A stretch of 64,000 nt of DNA from Hymenobacter aerilatus (lineage in GTDB: Bacteria > Bacteroidota > Bacteroidia > Cytophagales > Hymenobacteraceae), in the NCBI RefSeq assembly GCF_022921095.1, contig NZ_CP095053.1, positions 3,948,501 through 4,012,500 on the forward strand. Reading direction: 5' to 3'. Each line of letters begins with the position of its first letter. The stretch's first letter is position 1. The notes beneath the pieces were generated by a model. That model did no database searches. It saw only the letters and a list, made by a program, of their open reading frames with translations, and had not been told where the DNA came from. A program made the position numbers and the translations under genes. Positions 42,986-51,470 of this stretch are shown in pieces.

Positions 42986-44323
42986 ATGGCACAAGACTTT
43001 TTAAAGCTAATTAAGAAGCAATTCGGCGACGGCACGTACGAGGGCGACCAGTTTGGGGGCGCCAACGGCCGCGACGGCAGCGGCTTACCCACCAAATCGC
43101 CCCGCAACTTCATGTTCGCCACGGGCGTCGAGTGCTCCTACCCTACCATCGGCCACGGCAAAATTCGCCGCGACCTGCTCGAAGAAACCGACCACTATAA
43201 CCGCTATAAGGAAGACCTAGCCCTGGTGAAGGAAATGGGTCTGAACGTGCTGCGCTACAACCTGCCGTACTACAAGATTCAGAAGGCTCCTGGCAAGTAT
43301 GACTGGGAATTTGCCGATGCTGCCATGGCTGAAATCAAGCGCCTAGGCATCACGCCTATTCTGGACCTGATGCACTTTGGTGTGCCCGATTGGCTGGAAA
43401 ACTTTCAGAACCCCGAGCTGCCCGTGCACTTTGCCGAGTATTGCGGGGCCGTAGCCCAGCGCTATCCTTGGGTGCGCTTTTACACGCCCGTCAATGAAAT
43501 CTATGTGACGGCCCGCGCCAGCGCAAAAGATGGTATCTGGAACGAGCAATTGAAGTCGGACAAAGGGTTTGTGACGGCCATGAAGCACTTGGTGGCGGCC
43601 AGTATTATGGGCAACCATCAAATTGCCAAATACCGCCCCGATTGCGTGATTGTGCAGAGCGAATCGGCGGAATATGTGCACGAGATGCGCACGGTGGAAA
43701 CCCCTGAAATTCGCCTTACCAATAAGTTGCGCTTTCTGTCGCTCGACCTACTCTACGCTCACACCATCGATGCCGAGGTGCTGCTGTATTGCCTCGACAA
43801 CGGCATGACCCGCGAGGAGCTGAAGTGGTTTATGGCCGGTGAACCTCCCGGATACCAAATCATGGGCAACGACTACTACGGCCGCAACGAGAAGATTATC
43901 AAGCCCAACGGCGACCTGTGCTCGGCTGAGGACGTGCTGGGCTGGTATACCATGACCAAGCAGTACTACGAGCGGTACCGCAAGCCCGTATTCCATACTG
44001 AAACCAACACCTTTAATGCACAGGATGCCGAATGCTGGCTCTGGAAGCAATGGGTGAACGTGACGCGCATCCGTCAGGACGGTGTGCCAGTGGTGGGCTT
44101 CACGTGGTACTCCCTACTCGACCAGATTGATTGGGACATCTCGCTGGCCGAAAAACGTGGCTTTGTGAACCCCTGCGGCCTCTATGACCTCAACCGCAAA
44201 ATCCGTCCTGTGGGCGAAAGCTACAAGATGCTACTCAAGGAATTCGGCCAGATTACGATGGTACCTCACGGCGAAATCTTCCAGGTGACAAAACGCCCGG
44301 CGGAGCTGAAGGTAGAGGTATAA
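42986..44323 (+). CDS. Family 1 glycoside hydrolase-like protein
   Basis: 445 residues, normal for a GH1 beta-glycosidase. TIM-barrel features: YKEDLALVKEMGLNVLRYNLPYYKI, DLMHFGVPDWLENF, the acid/base Glu171 in YTPVNEIYV and the nucleophile candidate Glu339 in VFHTETNTF. The classical GH1 'TENG' is replaced by TETN, so it is a divergent member; glycosidase activity is likely but the substrate is unknown. No signal peptide. It follows the GMC gene by 127 bases, so a sugar-oxidation/cleavage unit is plausible. Confidence 0.85.
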   Translation: MAQDFLKLIKKQFGDGTYEGDQFGGANGRDGSGLPTKSPRNFMFATGVECSYPTIGHGKIRRDLLEETDHYNRYKEDLALVKEMGLNVLRYNLPYYKIQKAPGKYDWEFADAAMAEIKRLGITPILDLMHFGVPDWLENFQNPELPVHFAEYCGAVAQRYPWVRFYTPVNEIYVTARASAKDGIWNEQLKSDKGFVTAMKHLVAASIMGNHQIAKYRPDCVIVQSESAEYVHEMRTVETPEIRLTNKLRFLSLDLLYAHTIDAEVLLYCLDNGMTREELKWFMAGEPPGYQIMGNDYYGRNEKIIKPNGDLCSAEDVLGWYTMTKQYYERYRKPVFHTETNTFNAQDAECWLWKQWVNVTRIRQDGVPVVGFTWYSLLDQIDWDISLAEKRGFVNPCGLYDLNRKIRPVGESYKMLLKEFGQITMVPHGEIFQVTKRPAELKVEV

Positions 44324-44401
44324 GCCTGTCAGCCAGAGAGTGCGGGAGCAATGCTATTATTCACTCAACTGATGCAATGTCATGTTAGCATAGGCAGCTA
44401 G

Positions 44402-44409
44402 TATATTTG
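44402..44409 (+). promoter_or_regulatory. TAnnTTTG element directly before oxyR
   Basis: TATATTTG fits the -7 consensus exactly and ends 3 bases before the oxyR ATG. A -33 TTG at the usual distance is not seen. If real, the mRNA would start at or just before the start codon. Confidence 0.5.
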
Positions 44410-44412
44410 TGC

Positions 44413-45342
44413 ATGACCTTGCAGCAGTTGGAATACATTGTGGCCCTCGACGCGCACCAGCAATTCGTACTGGCCGCCGACAAGTGTTTCGTGACGCAGC
44501 CTACCCTGAGCATGCAGGTGCAAAAGCTGGAAGAAGAGCTGGGTGTGCTGCTCTTTGACCGCACCCGCAAAGGGGTAGTGCCTACGGCCGTAGGCGCCAA
44601 AGTGATAGAAAAAGCCCGCGAAATTTTGCGCACTTCTCAACAATTGCGCGAGGTAGTGCAGGTGGAAAAGGGGGAGCTGGTAGGCGACTTGCGCCTGGGC
44701 ATCATCCCTACCCTGGCGCCCTACCTGGTGCCGTTGTTTCTGGTGGAGCTAGTGGAGCGCCACCCCCAATTGCGCGTGCAGGTAGAGGAAATGCAGTCGG
44801 CCGACATTATGCAGCGGCTCAAGGAAAACCAGTTGGATGTGGGCTTGCTCGTGACGCCCCTCGACGACCGCCAGCTGCGGGAAATTCCGCTGTTGGAAGA
44901 GCCTTTTCTGGGTTACGTATCCGAAGGCCATAGCCTCTATCCACAGGCCACCATCTGTCCCACCGACTTGGGTGCACCAGGCCTCTGGCTGTTGCAGCAA
45001 GGCCACTGTTTCCGCCACCAAGTGCTCAATATCTGCTCGCCCTCGCCCGTAGCCGATAGTCAGCCGTTTGCCTACGAAAGCGGCTCCATCGAAACCCTGA
45101 AGGAGCTGGTGCGCCGCAACCACGGCTACACGCTGGTGCCGGAACTGTCGGTGCTAAGTGAACTGGACAACCCCATGGTGAAGCGCTTCGAAGCACCCGA
45201 GCCGGTACGTGAAATCAGCTTGGTGGTGCACCACGGCTTTGTGCGCCTACCCCTGCTGCACAGCCTGCGCGAGCTAATCCTGGCCAAGGTGCCCGCCCGC
45301 CTGCACGCAGGCCAGGCGGGCCGCAAGATCCGGTGGCGGTAG
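44413..45342 (+). CDS. oxyR: LysR-type peroxide sensor OxyR
   Basis: 309 residues. The N-terminal winged helix starts MTLQQLEYIVALDAHQQF, with TQPTLSMQVQKLEEELG as recognition region. The redox motif GHCFRHQVLNIC places Cys199 and Cys208, the same numbers and spacing as the E. coli peroxide-sensing pair. It activates antioxidant genes when these Cys form a disulfide. Neighbours are a metal-uptake operon (minus) that ends 14 bases away and converges on it. I use the ATG at 44413; an in-frame start at 44407 would add two residues. Confidence 0.93.
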   Translation: MTLQQLEYIVALDAHQQFVLAADKCFVTQPTLSMQVQKLEEELGVLLFDRTRKGVVPTAVGAKVIEKAREILRTSQQLREVVQVEKGELVGDLRLGIIPTLAPYLVPLFLVELVERHPQLRVQVEEMQSADIMQRLKENQLDVGLLVTPLDDRQLREIPLLEEPFLGYVSEGHSLYPQATICPTDLGAPGLWLLQQGHCFRHQVLNICSPSPVADSQPFAYESGSIETLKELVRRNHGYTLVPELSVLSELDNPMVKRFEAPEPVREISLVVHHGFVRLPLLHSLRELILAKVPARLHAGQAGRKIRWR

Positions 45343-45356
45343 CGCATTCGCCTACC

Positions 45357-46907
45357 CTACTTCATCTTCACAAACAGCCATACCCCCAGCACCGATACGG
45401 CCAGTACCCCCGCTGCCGCTAGCATGGTGATGGCATCGCGCACGTTTTTGCCCAGGCTGCCCACTGCATGGTACTTGTGCAGGAAGGCGAAGCTTAGCCC
45501 TTCGTACCGGTCTGCGTTTTCCACCCGCGCTGCCAAGCGGCCGGTAGCTGGCTCCACGTACAGGGCGGTGTTGTGCGGCGTGTGGTAGGCTACTTTCACC
45601 ACAGGTAAGCGCTTGTTGATGAAGCTATACTCACCCCCAAAGTGGTCTACCAACTCGGTTTCCGTGATGGGTGGCGCTGGCTGCCCATCGGCCTGCTGCA
45701 TGAAGGCATTGGCCAGTGCCGTGGCGTACTGGGTAGGGGCATTGGGTAGCACCTCGCCAGTGGCGGCGCTGTAGTACGTAACAGATGGCGGCCGCACTGC
45801 TTCAATGGGCTGGCCGGTGCTGGCCGGGGTAGGGTGGCCCGCTTCGGCCGGCAGTTCCGTTACCTGATAGTACACCTGGCCGTGGAGCTCCGCCAGTGCC
45901 ACGTTTTGCACCTGCGCCCAGTTCAAAGGGAGTTGCGTTAGATCGATTGGGAGTTGTGCGGCTGCCAGCATCGGTGCGTGCTGGAAGCGTAGGCGCTCAT
46001 CGGGCCGTAGCTTCAAAAATGCGTGAAAAGCACCGCTACCGGCAAACGTGAACGTGACAAACGCCACGGCCAGCCCTACCACCCGGTGGTACTTGCGCAG
46101 CCAACCCACCGGGTTACTACCTGTGCGGGGCGTACGAAACTTACTCCACAGCAATCCATAAATTAGGAGGCCACTTAGGGTAGAAGCTATGATGATGCCC
46201 AGCAGCATCAGCATCACCACCACGCGCACTGTATTGTTAGTTAGCAGTTCCAGCCAGCTCCAACTGTGCAGCAAGCTAAAAAATTGCAGAAATGCTGCCC
46301 GGGTAGGATTGTTGAAAGTAGCTAGGCGAGCGGGCATCGTCTCCACATACACCGTGCTTACCCCGGCCCGCGCAAACGTCAGCTTCCAGACCGGCAGCAA
46401 GCGGTTGACGAACGGATAATCGAGGGTGAAGTGTGTGATGCGCTCCGCCGACACCAAGCGTGCGGTAGAGTCCTGCGTGAAGTAGCGGGCCAGTTGCTCG
46501 GCAAATTGCTGGTCGGCAGCGGCAGGTAGGGCGGCACCAGTGGTAGCGTTGAAGTAGCGGGGTACGGCCGTGGGGCTATCAGCTGTCAATACCTGGTAGG
46601 CCGGCTGCTGCTGCCAGCGCACCAAGCGCACAGTACGCAGGTGGGTGAGGTGGTGCTGGGCCAGCACCGCCGTAAGGGGTAGGACCGGGCGTGGGGCAGG
46701 CTGCGCGGGCAGCAACTCGTTGGCAATTTTAGGCCGCAGCCAGTTGCTCATCAGCGGGTGCAATAACCCGCTTAGCGTCCAGCAGATGACGGGCAGCAGC
46801 GTGAGCAACCCCAGGATGCGGTGCCAGCGGTACATATTGCGCTGGACGTAGCGGCGAACCGGCCCCGTGCGGACCGGCGCCGCTGGGCGTGGCGTGGTAG
46901 TTTCCAT
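45357..46907 (-). CDS. PepSY-domain membrane protein
   Basis: 516 residues. Four spans: LLTLLPVICWTLSGLLHPLM (near 35), VVVMLMLLGIIIASTLSGLLIYGLL, HRVVGLAVAFVTFTFAGSGA and MLAAAGVLAVSVLGVWLFV at the end. Between them are PepSY-like segments (VETMPARLATFNNPTRAAFLQFFSLLHSW; YVEPATGRLAARVENADRYEGLSFAFLHKYHAVG). This PepSY-associated TM family often sits with TonB receptors and is proposed to help reduce or move iron. It follows the receptor gene by 49 bases. Confidence 0.86.
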   Translation of the reverse strand: METTTPRPAAPVRTGPVRRYVQRNMYRWHRILGLLTLLPVICWTLSGLLHPLMSNWLRPKIANELLPAQPAPRPVLPLTAVLAQHHLTHLRTVRLVRWQQQPAYQVLTADSPTAVPRYFNATTGAALPAAADQQFAEQLARYFTQDSTARLVSAERITHFTLDYPFVNRLLPVWKLTFARAGVSTVYVETMPARLATFNNPTRAAFLQFFSLLHSWSWLELLTNNTVRVVVMLMLLGIIIASTLSGLLIYGLLWSKFRTPRTGSNPVGWLRKYHRVVGLAVAFVTFTFAGSGAFHAFLKLRPDERLRFQHAPMLAAAQLPIDLTQLPLNWAQVQNVALAELHGQVYYQVTELPAEAGHPTPASTGQPIEAVRPPSVTYYSAATGEVLPNAPTQYATALANAFMQQADGQPAPPITETELVDHFGGEYSFINKRLPVVKVAYHTPHNTALYVEPATGRLAARVENADRYEGLSFAFLHKYHAVGSLGKNVRDAITMLAAAGVLAVSVLGVWLFVKMK

Positions 46908-46956
46908 GGAAATAGGGTTGTAGCTGCCGCCGTTTCGGGCGGCAGTGCACAGGCGT

Positions 46957-49338
46957 TTATTTCTTACCGATGAAATTGTATTGCACCCCTACCGCCACCG
47001 TGCGGGGTGCGCCGGGCGTGTAGGTAGATCGGTCGGTGAGGGCGTTGCCGCGCGTGGCTGCCGTGGCGTAGCGCTCGTTGGTCACGTTCAGCACGTTCAC
47101 GAACAGCTCCAGCGTTTCGCGCCAGCTATACCCTGCCCGCAGGTTGAGCACGCTCACGCCCTCAGCCCCAAACAGGCCCTTGTCGGCGTAGCGCACCGTG
47201 TTTACCTGGTTCTGGTACCAGGCACTGATGCGCTGATATTCAGCAGCCGCCCGCAGACCGGACAGCCACTGGGGCTTGTAGGTCAGCTCGGTATTGGCTA
47301 CCCAGCGCGGCGCCTGGGGCATTTCTTTGCCGTTCACGTTCTGCACGACATCGGTAGCGCGGGTGCTCAGCACAAATTCCTCGTAGCGATGCACGGCATT
47401 GGTACCCCCAAATCGGAAAAACAGTTCTTTGGTCGGCTTGTACGTCAGGCTGTATTCTACGCCCCGGTGAAGGGTTTTGCCGGCGCTTTGGTAGTCGGTG
47501 GAGTTATCGGGCTGCCGAATATTGAGCAGCTCGTTGCGCCCATCCAGCTGATACAGGGCCACATCTACGTACACTTTCTCGTCGAGCAGCGAGGCCCACC
47601 CACCCACTTCGCGGTTGTAGAAGCGCGCGGGTTGCAGATTGTAGTAGAACTCGGCCGGAGCGCCGGCCGGTGTATTAGGTCGCCGGCGGAAGATGGCCGT
47701 CAGGCCAGGCGGCGAGAAGCCCTGCGAGTAGTTGGCGTACAAGCCCCTACCCTTGCCCAGATCGTAGGTGAGGCCCACCTTGGGGGTAGCCTGCTGGTAC
47801 TGCTTCGAACCGCTAGACTGATCGAGGTAGTTGTCGTACCCAAATGCCAGCCGGTCGAAACGGCCGCCCACAGTGAGTTGCAGCGCCGGTAAGCTGGGCA
47901 CGGGGTGCAGGTCGAGTTGGGCATACACGGCCGAGTTGCGCAGATCAGTATCGTAATCAGCAATCAGCAGATCGGGGCGGTCAGCGGTGACGGTATATTT
48001 CTCCACCGACTTTCTATCGGCCCGCAACTGCGCCGCTAGGTCAATCTGATGGGCATCGTATTGGGTAGGTGAGTAGTCGAAGCTAGCTCCGCCCAATAGC
48101 TTTGCCCCCAACCAGTTGAACTGCACACTATGCTGAGCAATGACGCCGTAACTCTTGAAAGCACTCACGTTCACTTCGCCCCGGGCCGTGGGGGCGCCAC
48201 TAGTCCAACGGATACCGTAGCTGGGGTTTTGCCCAACACGGTTGTCGCGGAAATAGGTGGTTAGCGTGGTGGCGTTGCGGGAGTTCCACTGGTGCTCGGC
48301 TGTCAGGCGGGCACGCAGGGCGTAGGTGTTGCGGTACGTGAAATCGGAAGTGGAGCTGTATTCGCGCCGGTAGTACGCCACGCTATCCACCGCGCTACTG
48401 GTTTCCGAGTCGTAGTTGTTGTAGGAAACGGCGGCCGTCAGGCGCGTACGGTCGGTGAGCGTATACTCCAGCCGCCCGTTCACCGACTGCTTATCGTAGT
48501 CAGACTGCGTTTGCCAGCCGTTGCGCTGCCGGGCCAGGTAGCCGCTCACGTAGGCCCCCAGCTTGGGCGTGAGCATACCGCCGCCCCCAAACTGCACCCG
48601 TCGGTAACCATATTGGTCGCCTTGCACACCCACACTAAGAGTAGGCACGCTGGTAGGCCGCTTGGTGAGTAGGTTGATGGCCCCGCCCACGGCCTCTGGC
48701 CCGTAGAGCGAAGAGGCCGGCCCCTTCACCACCTCAATGGAGTTGATAGCCAACGGATTGGACTCCAGCAGCGCATTGTGGTTGAACACGCCCATGGGCC
48801 GCAGCGGAATCCCATCTTCCAAATACAGAAAGTAGGCACTGGTACCAAACGGCTGCCGGATGCCCATGCCGTGCTGCTCGTTGCCGTAGTTGAGCATCAC
48901 CACACCAGGCACTTTGTTGATTAGCTCCGTGAGTAGGGTAGGCTTGGTGTCCTGAATAACGGTAGGAGCCAGTTTGCTGATGGCTACCGGCACATCGGTG
49001 CGGAGTTGGGCCTCACGGCTGGCTGTTACTACCACCGTTTGCAGGTCTTGCACGGCGGGCGTTAGGCCCACGCGCAGGGCTTTTTCATCGCCCGTCGGCG
49101 TGAGGGTGAGCGTTTGATACCCAATGGCCGACACCTGCACCTGCGCCGCGTCGGTGGTGAAGGAGAAAAAGCCGGTGGTGTTGGTGGTAGTCCCTACTTT
49201 GCCATCGGTGGTGCGTACGGTGGCGCCCACCAGGGGCTCTTTGGTGGCATCGTCGAACACACGCCCCGATAAGGTACGCTGCGCCAGAGCCACCTGGCTC
49301 ACGAGCAGAGCCAGGGGTAACACAGAAAAAGCTTTCAC
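46957..49338 (-). CDS. TonB-dependent outer-membrane receptor
   Basis: 793 residues. Signal peptide MKAFSVLPLALLVSQVALAQ, then a carboxypeptidase-regulatory-like domain (TLSGRVFDDATKEPLVGATV), a plug domain (IQDTKPTLLTELINKVPGVVMLNYG ... IEVVKGPASSLYGPEAVGGAINLLTKRP), and a C-terminal beta barrel ending in VGVQYNFIGKK. It imports a ferric siderophore, heme or other metal complex; which one is not readable. Upstream is a small Cys protein, downstream a PepSY protein, a common metal-uptake arrangement. Confidence 0.94.
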   Translation of the reverse strand: MKAFSVLPLALLVSQVALAQRTLSGRVFDDATKEPLVGATVRTTDGKVGTTTNTTGFFSFTTDAAQVQVSAIGYQTLTLTPTGDEKALRVGLTPAVQDLQTVVVTASREAQLRTDVPVAISKLAPTVIQDTKPTLLTELINKVPGVVMLNYGNEQHGMGIRQPFGTSAYFLYLEDGIPLRPMGVFNHNALLESNPLAINSIEVVKGPASSLYGPEAVGGAINLLTKRPTSVPTLSVGVQGDQYGYRRVQFGGGGMLTPKLGAYVSGYLARQRNGWQTQSDYDKQSVNGRLEYTLTDRTRLTAAVSYNNYDSETSSAVDSVAYYRREYSSTSDFTYRNTYALRARLTAEHQWNSRNATTLTTYFRDNRVGQNPSYGIRWTSGAPTARGEVNVSAFKSYGVIAQHSVQFNWLGAKLLGGASFDYSPTQYDAHQIDLAAQLRADRKSVEKYTVTADRPDLLIADYDTDLRNSAVYAQLDLHPVPSLPALQLTVGGRFDRLAFGYDNYLDQSSGSKQYQQATPKVGLTYDLGKGRGLYANYSQGFSPPGLTAIFRRRPNTPAGAPAEFYYNLQPARFYNREVGGWASLLDEKVYVDVALYQLDGRNELLNIRQPDNSTDYQSAGKTLHRGVEYSLTYKPTKELFFRFGGTNAVHRYEEFVLSTRATDVVQNVNGKEMPQAPRWVANTELTYKPQWLSGLRAAAEYQRISAWYQNQVNTVRYADKGLFGAEGVSVLNLRAGYSWRETLELFVNVLNVTNERYATAATRGNALTDRSTYTPGAPRTVAVGVQYNFIGKK

Positions 49339-49431
49339 AGAGAAAAGAATAGGCTGATGAATAGCCGCTCTCTGCCGGTGGCGCTACCTACAGGGGCACG
49401 CCAAAACCAGCTCAGGCCGAGCGGCCGGAAC

Positions 49432-49836
49432 TCACGAAAAACGAGGAGTCATCAGCCCTTCTGCGGGCGGGTAGTCGGGACTGGGATGGTCCCAGCCGTA
49501 GGGCTGCACACGCAGTGCGGCGTAACGCAGAGCTACTCCAAACAGGGCGGGCGGCGTGAGTTGCACGGGCAGCACGGCCGTGCAAAACAGGGTGATTTCC
49601 TGAAAAGCCTGTTTCTCTCTTAGCGGTTGCTGCTTCTGCTCAGCAGCATCGGCGGCGCGTAGCTGCTTGGCTAGGTGGCATTTGCCATTGCACTGCAGTT
49701 GCGGCTTGTCGCGGTTGATGCACAATACCTGGGCTACGTAGTCGCGGTTCAGCCACCATTTTGCCACAATACCCAACCGCCCGGCACAGTGCACCGAAAG
49801 CGACATGAGCAGTAAAATGGCGATGGTTTGACGCAT
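49432..49836 (-). CDS. Small membrane protein with CNGKC motif
   Basis: 134 residues from ATG 49836 (MRQTIAILLLMSLSVHCAGR). An N-terminal span or signal is followed by YVAQVLCINRDKPQLQCNGKCHLAKQL; the Cys motif CxGKCxL occurs in many Bacteroidota proteins beside TonB receptors and may bind a metal. The rest is short, with a Pro-rich tail. It begins the operon with the TonB receptor 93 bases downstream. Function unknown. Confidence 0.72.
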   Translation of the reverse strand: MRQTIAILLLMSLSVHCAGRLGIVAKWWLNRDYVAQVLCINRDKPQLQCNGKCHLAKQLRAADAAEQKQQPLREKQAFQEITLFCTAVLPVQLTPPALFGVALRYAALRVQPYGWDHPSPDYPPAEGLMTPRFS

Positions 49837-49969
49837 ACAACGGCCCGGTTGAAGTACCGGCAGCACGGCGCAAAGGAACAAGCGAAACGCCGAAGCACCA
49901 AACAAAACAGTTTCTAGTTAGACCTAATGAAACTGTTTTCATTCGCGCGATGCGTTTGCTAGTCTCTCC

Positions 49970-49977
49970 TACCTTTG
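49970..49977 (+). promoter_or_regulatory. TAnnTTTG element before the TlpA-like gene
   Basis: TACCTTTG ends 3 bases before ATG 49981, as in front of oxyR. A -33 TTG at 19 bases is absent. Confidence 0.45.
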
Positions 49978-49980
49978 CTT

Positions 49981-50592
49981 ATGCGTTCGTCCCGCCTACG
50001 TTTTTTCCTTGATTGGCTGCCGTGGCTGGTGCTAGCGGCCGTGGTCTGTATTCCGGCCCTGCGCGTGCCGGTGGTGGGCACTTTGCAACGCGGCTTGCTG
50101 GCTACCGGCATCATGCGCCCTACCCTGCCCGAAACGTCACCCGCTGCACCGGCTCAACCCACTACCGCTACGGGCGCCGTGCCCTACCCTGATGTGCCCC
50201 TACTCACGCTCGACGGCCGCCCTACCAACCTGCGTGCTTTGCGTGGCAAGGTGGTTTTTCTGAATTTGTGGGCCACGTGGTGCCCACCGTGCGTGGCCGA
50301 GTTGCCGAGCATTCAGGCACTGGCGGCACGGGTAGATACGCAGCGCGTAGCCTTTGCGCTGGTGTCGCTGGATCGGCAGCCACGCCGCGCGCAAGTGTTT
50401 GCGCGGCGGCAGGGACTTACGCTGCCCATCTACTTCCCGGCCGCTCCCCTACCCGCCCCGTTCGAGACAGACGCCATACCCGCCACTTTCGTGGTCACAC
50501 CCGACGGCCGCGTGGATTTCCGCCACGAAGGCATGGCCGATTATGACTCCCCGAAAGTGAAGTCATACTTGGAGGGGCTAGCTCAACCGTAG
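49981..50592 (+). CDS. TlpA-like thioredoxin-fold protein
   Basis: 203 residues from ATG 49981 (a TTG at 49975 is two codons earlier). An N-terminal anchor (FFLDWLPWLVLAAVVCIPAL) and Pro-rich linker precede a TlpA/ResA domain: LTLDGRPTNLRALRGKVVFLNLWATW, active site WCPPC (Cys101, Cys104), and the cis-Pro region IPATFVVTPDG. Periplasmic thiol-disulfide exchange, probably reducing; partner unknown. Confidence 0.92.
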   Translation: MRSSRLRFFLDWLPWLVLAAVVCIPALRVPVVGTLQRGLLATGIMRPTLPETSPAAPAQPTTATGAVPYPDVPLLTLDGRPTNLRALRGKVVFLNLWATWCPPCVAELPSIQALAARVDTQRVAFALVSLDRQPRRAQVFARRQGLTLPIYFPAAPLPAPFETDAIPATFVVTPDGRVDFRHEGMADYDSPKVKSYLEGLAQP

Positions 50593-50675
50593 CGACGTTA
50601 CAAAAGCCAGCGCTTTGCACGTAGTTGTCGTACACAGGCGGAGTCGTCACACAGGCGGCTGCTAATCGTTGCGCA

Positions 50676-51422
50676 ATGGCTCCCTCTTCTCATCCTACCC
50701 TTGTTTACCTGCATTATTGGGCAGGCAGCAGCCACGCCTGGCAGGGCGTAGCCGCTGCGCTCGGCCCCGAGTATCCTTCCCTGGCGCCCGACTTAGGTGG
50801 GTTTGGCGGATCACCTGCGCCAGCCGGCGGCTACTCTGTGGATGCCTACGCCGATTCAGTAGCCGCGTATATCAAAGACAAACAATTAACGCGCTACGTA
50901 CTGGTGGGCCATAGCATGGGCGGCAAAATTGCGCTAGCGCTGGCAGCACGACAGCCCACTGGTCTGGCAGGCGTGGCGTTGTTGTCGCCCTCGCCACCTA
51001 CCGCCGAGCCCATGACTGAGCAGGACCGCCAGGATAGCCTAAAGGCCTACGGCAAGCCTGCCGAGGCCGAAAAAACCTTTCATACCATCACAGCCCGGCC
51101 GCAGTCGCCGACCAACAAGGAGCTGATTATCCAGGACAACCTACGCAGCAGCAAGGGTGCCTGGGATGCCTGGCTGCTACACGGCAGCCGCGAGAATATT
51201 GCGGCCCGCATGTGCGACGTGCAGGTACCTTGCGCCATCATCGCCGGCGACCAGGACCAGATTATGTCGCCCTCGGTGCACGGCCTGGAAACCCTACCTC
51301 TGCTACCCGACGATACTCCCCTGGAAATCATTGGCGGCGCCGGTCACCTGCTTCCCTACGATGCCCCAGCGGAAGTAGCCGATTTACTGAGTGATTTCGT
51401 TTCGCGCCTACCTTTGCGGTAG
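50676..51422 (+). CDS. Alpha/beta-fold hydrolase
   Basis: 248 residues from ATG 50676. Nucleophile elbow VGHSMGGK (Ser80), acid Asp in GDQDQIMSP, His in GAGHLLPYD, and an oxyanion region YLHYWAGSSHAW. Typical small hydrolase of esterase/epoxide-hydrolase type; substrate unknown. Cytosolic. It ends just after a promoter-like TACCTTTG for the next gene. Confidence 0.88.
   Translation: MAPSSHPTLVYLHYWAGSSHAWQGVAAALGPEYPSLAPDLGGFGGSPAPAGGYSVDAYADSVAAYIKDKQLTRYVLVGHSMGGKIALALAARQPTGLAGVALLSPSPPTAEPMTEQDRQDSLKAYGKPAEAEKTFHTITARPQSPTNKELIIQDNLRSSKGAWDAWLLHGSRENIAARMCDVQVPCAIIAGDQDQIMSPSVHGLETLPLLPDDTPLEIIGGAGHLLPYDAPAEVADLLSDFVSRLPLR
51409..51416 (+). promoter_or_regulatory. TAnnTTTG element upstream of argF'
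   Basis: TACCTTTG, 55 bases before ATG 51471, inside the 3' end of the hydrolase gene. A CTG, one base off TTG, lies 19 bases upstream. Confidence 0.5.
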
Positions 51423-51470
51423 ACAGCACCAGCAGGACGGCCTTTTCCCTACCCTTACCTATCCCTCTTC

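Noticed and set aside
46908..49431. Cobalamin or metal riboswitch before the TonB operon
   Set aside because: No conserved riboswitch core was seen upstream of the receptor or the small Cys gene.
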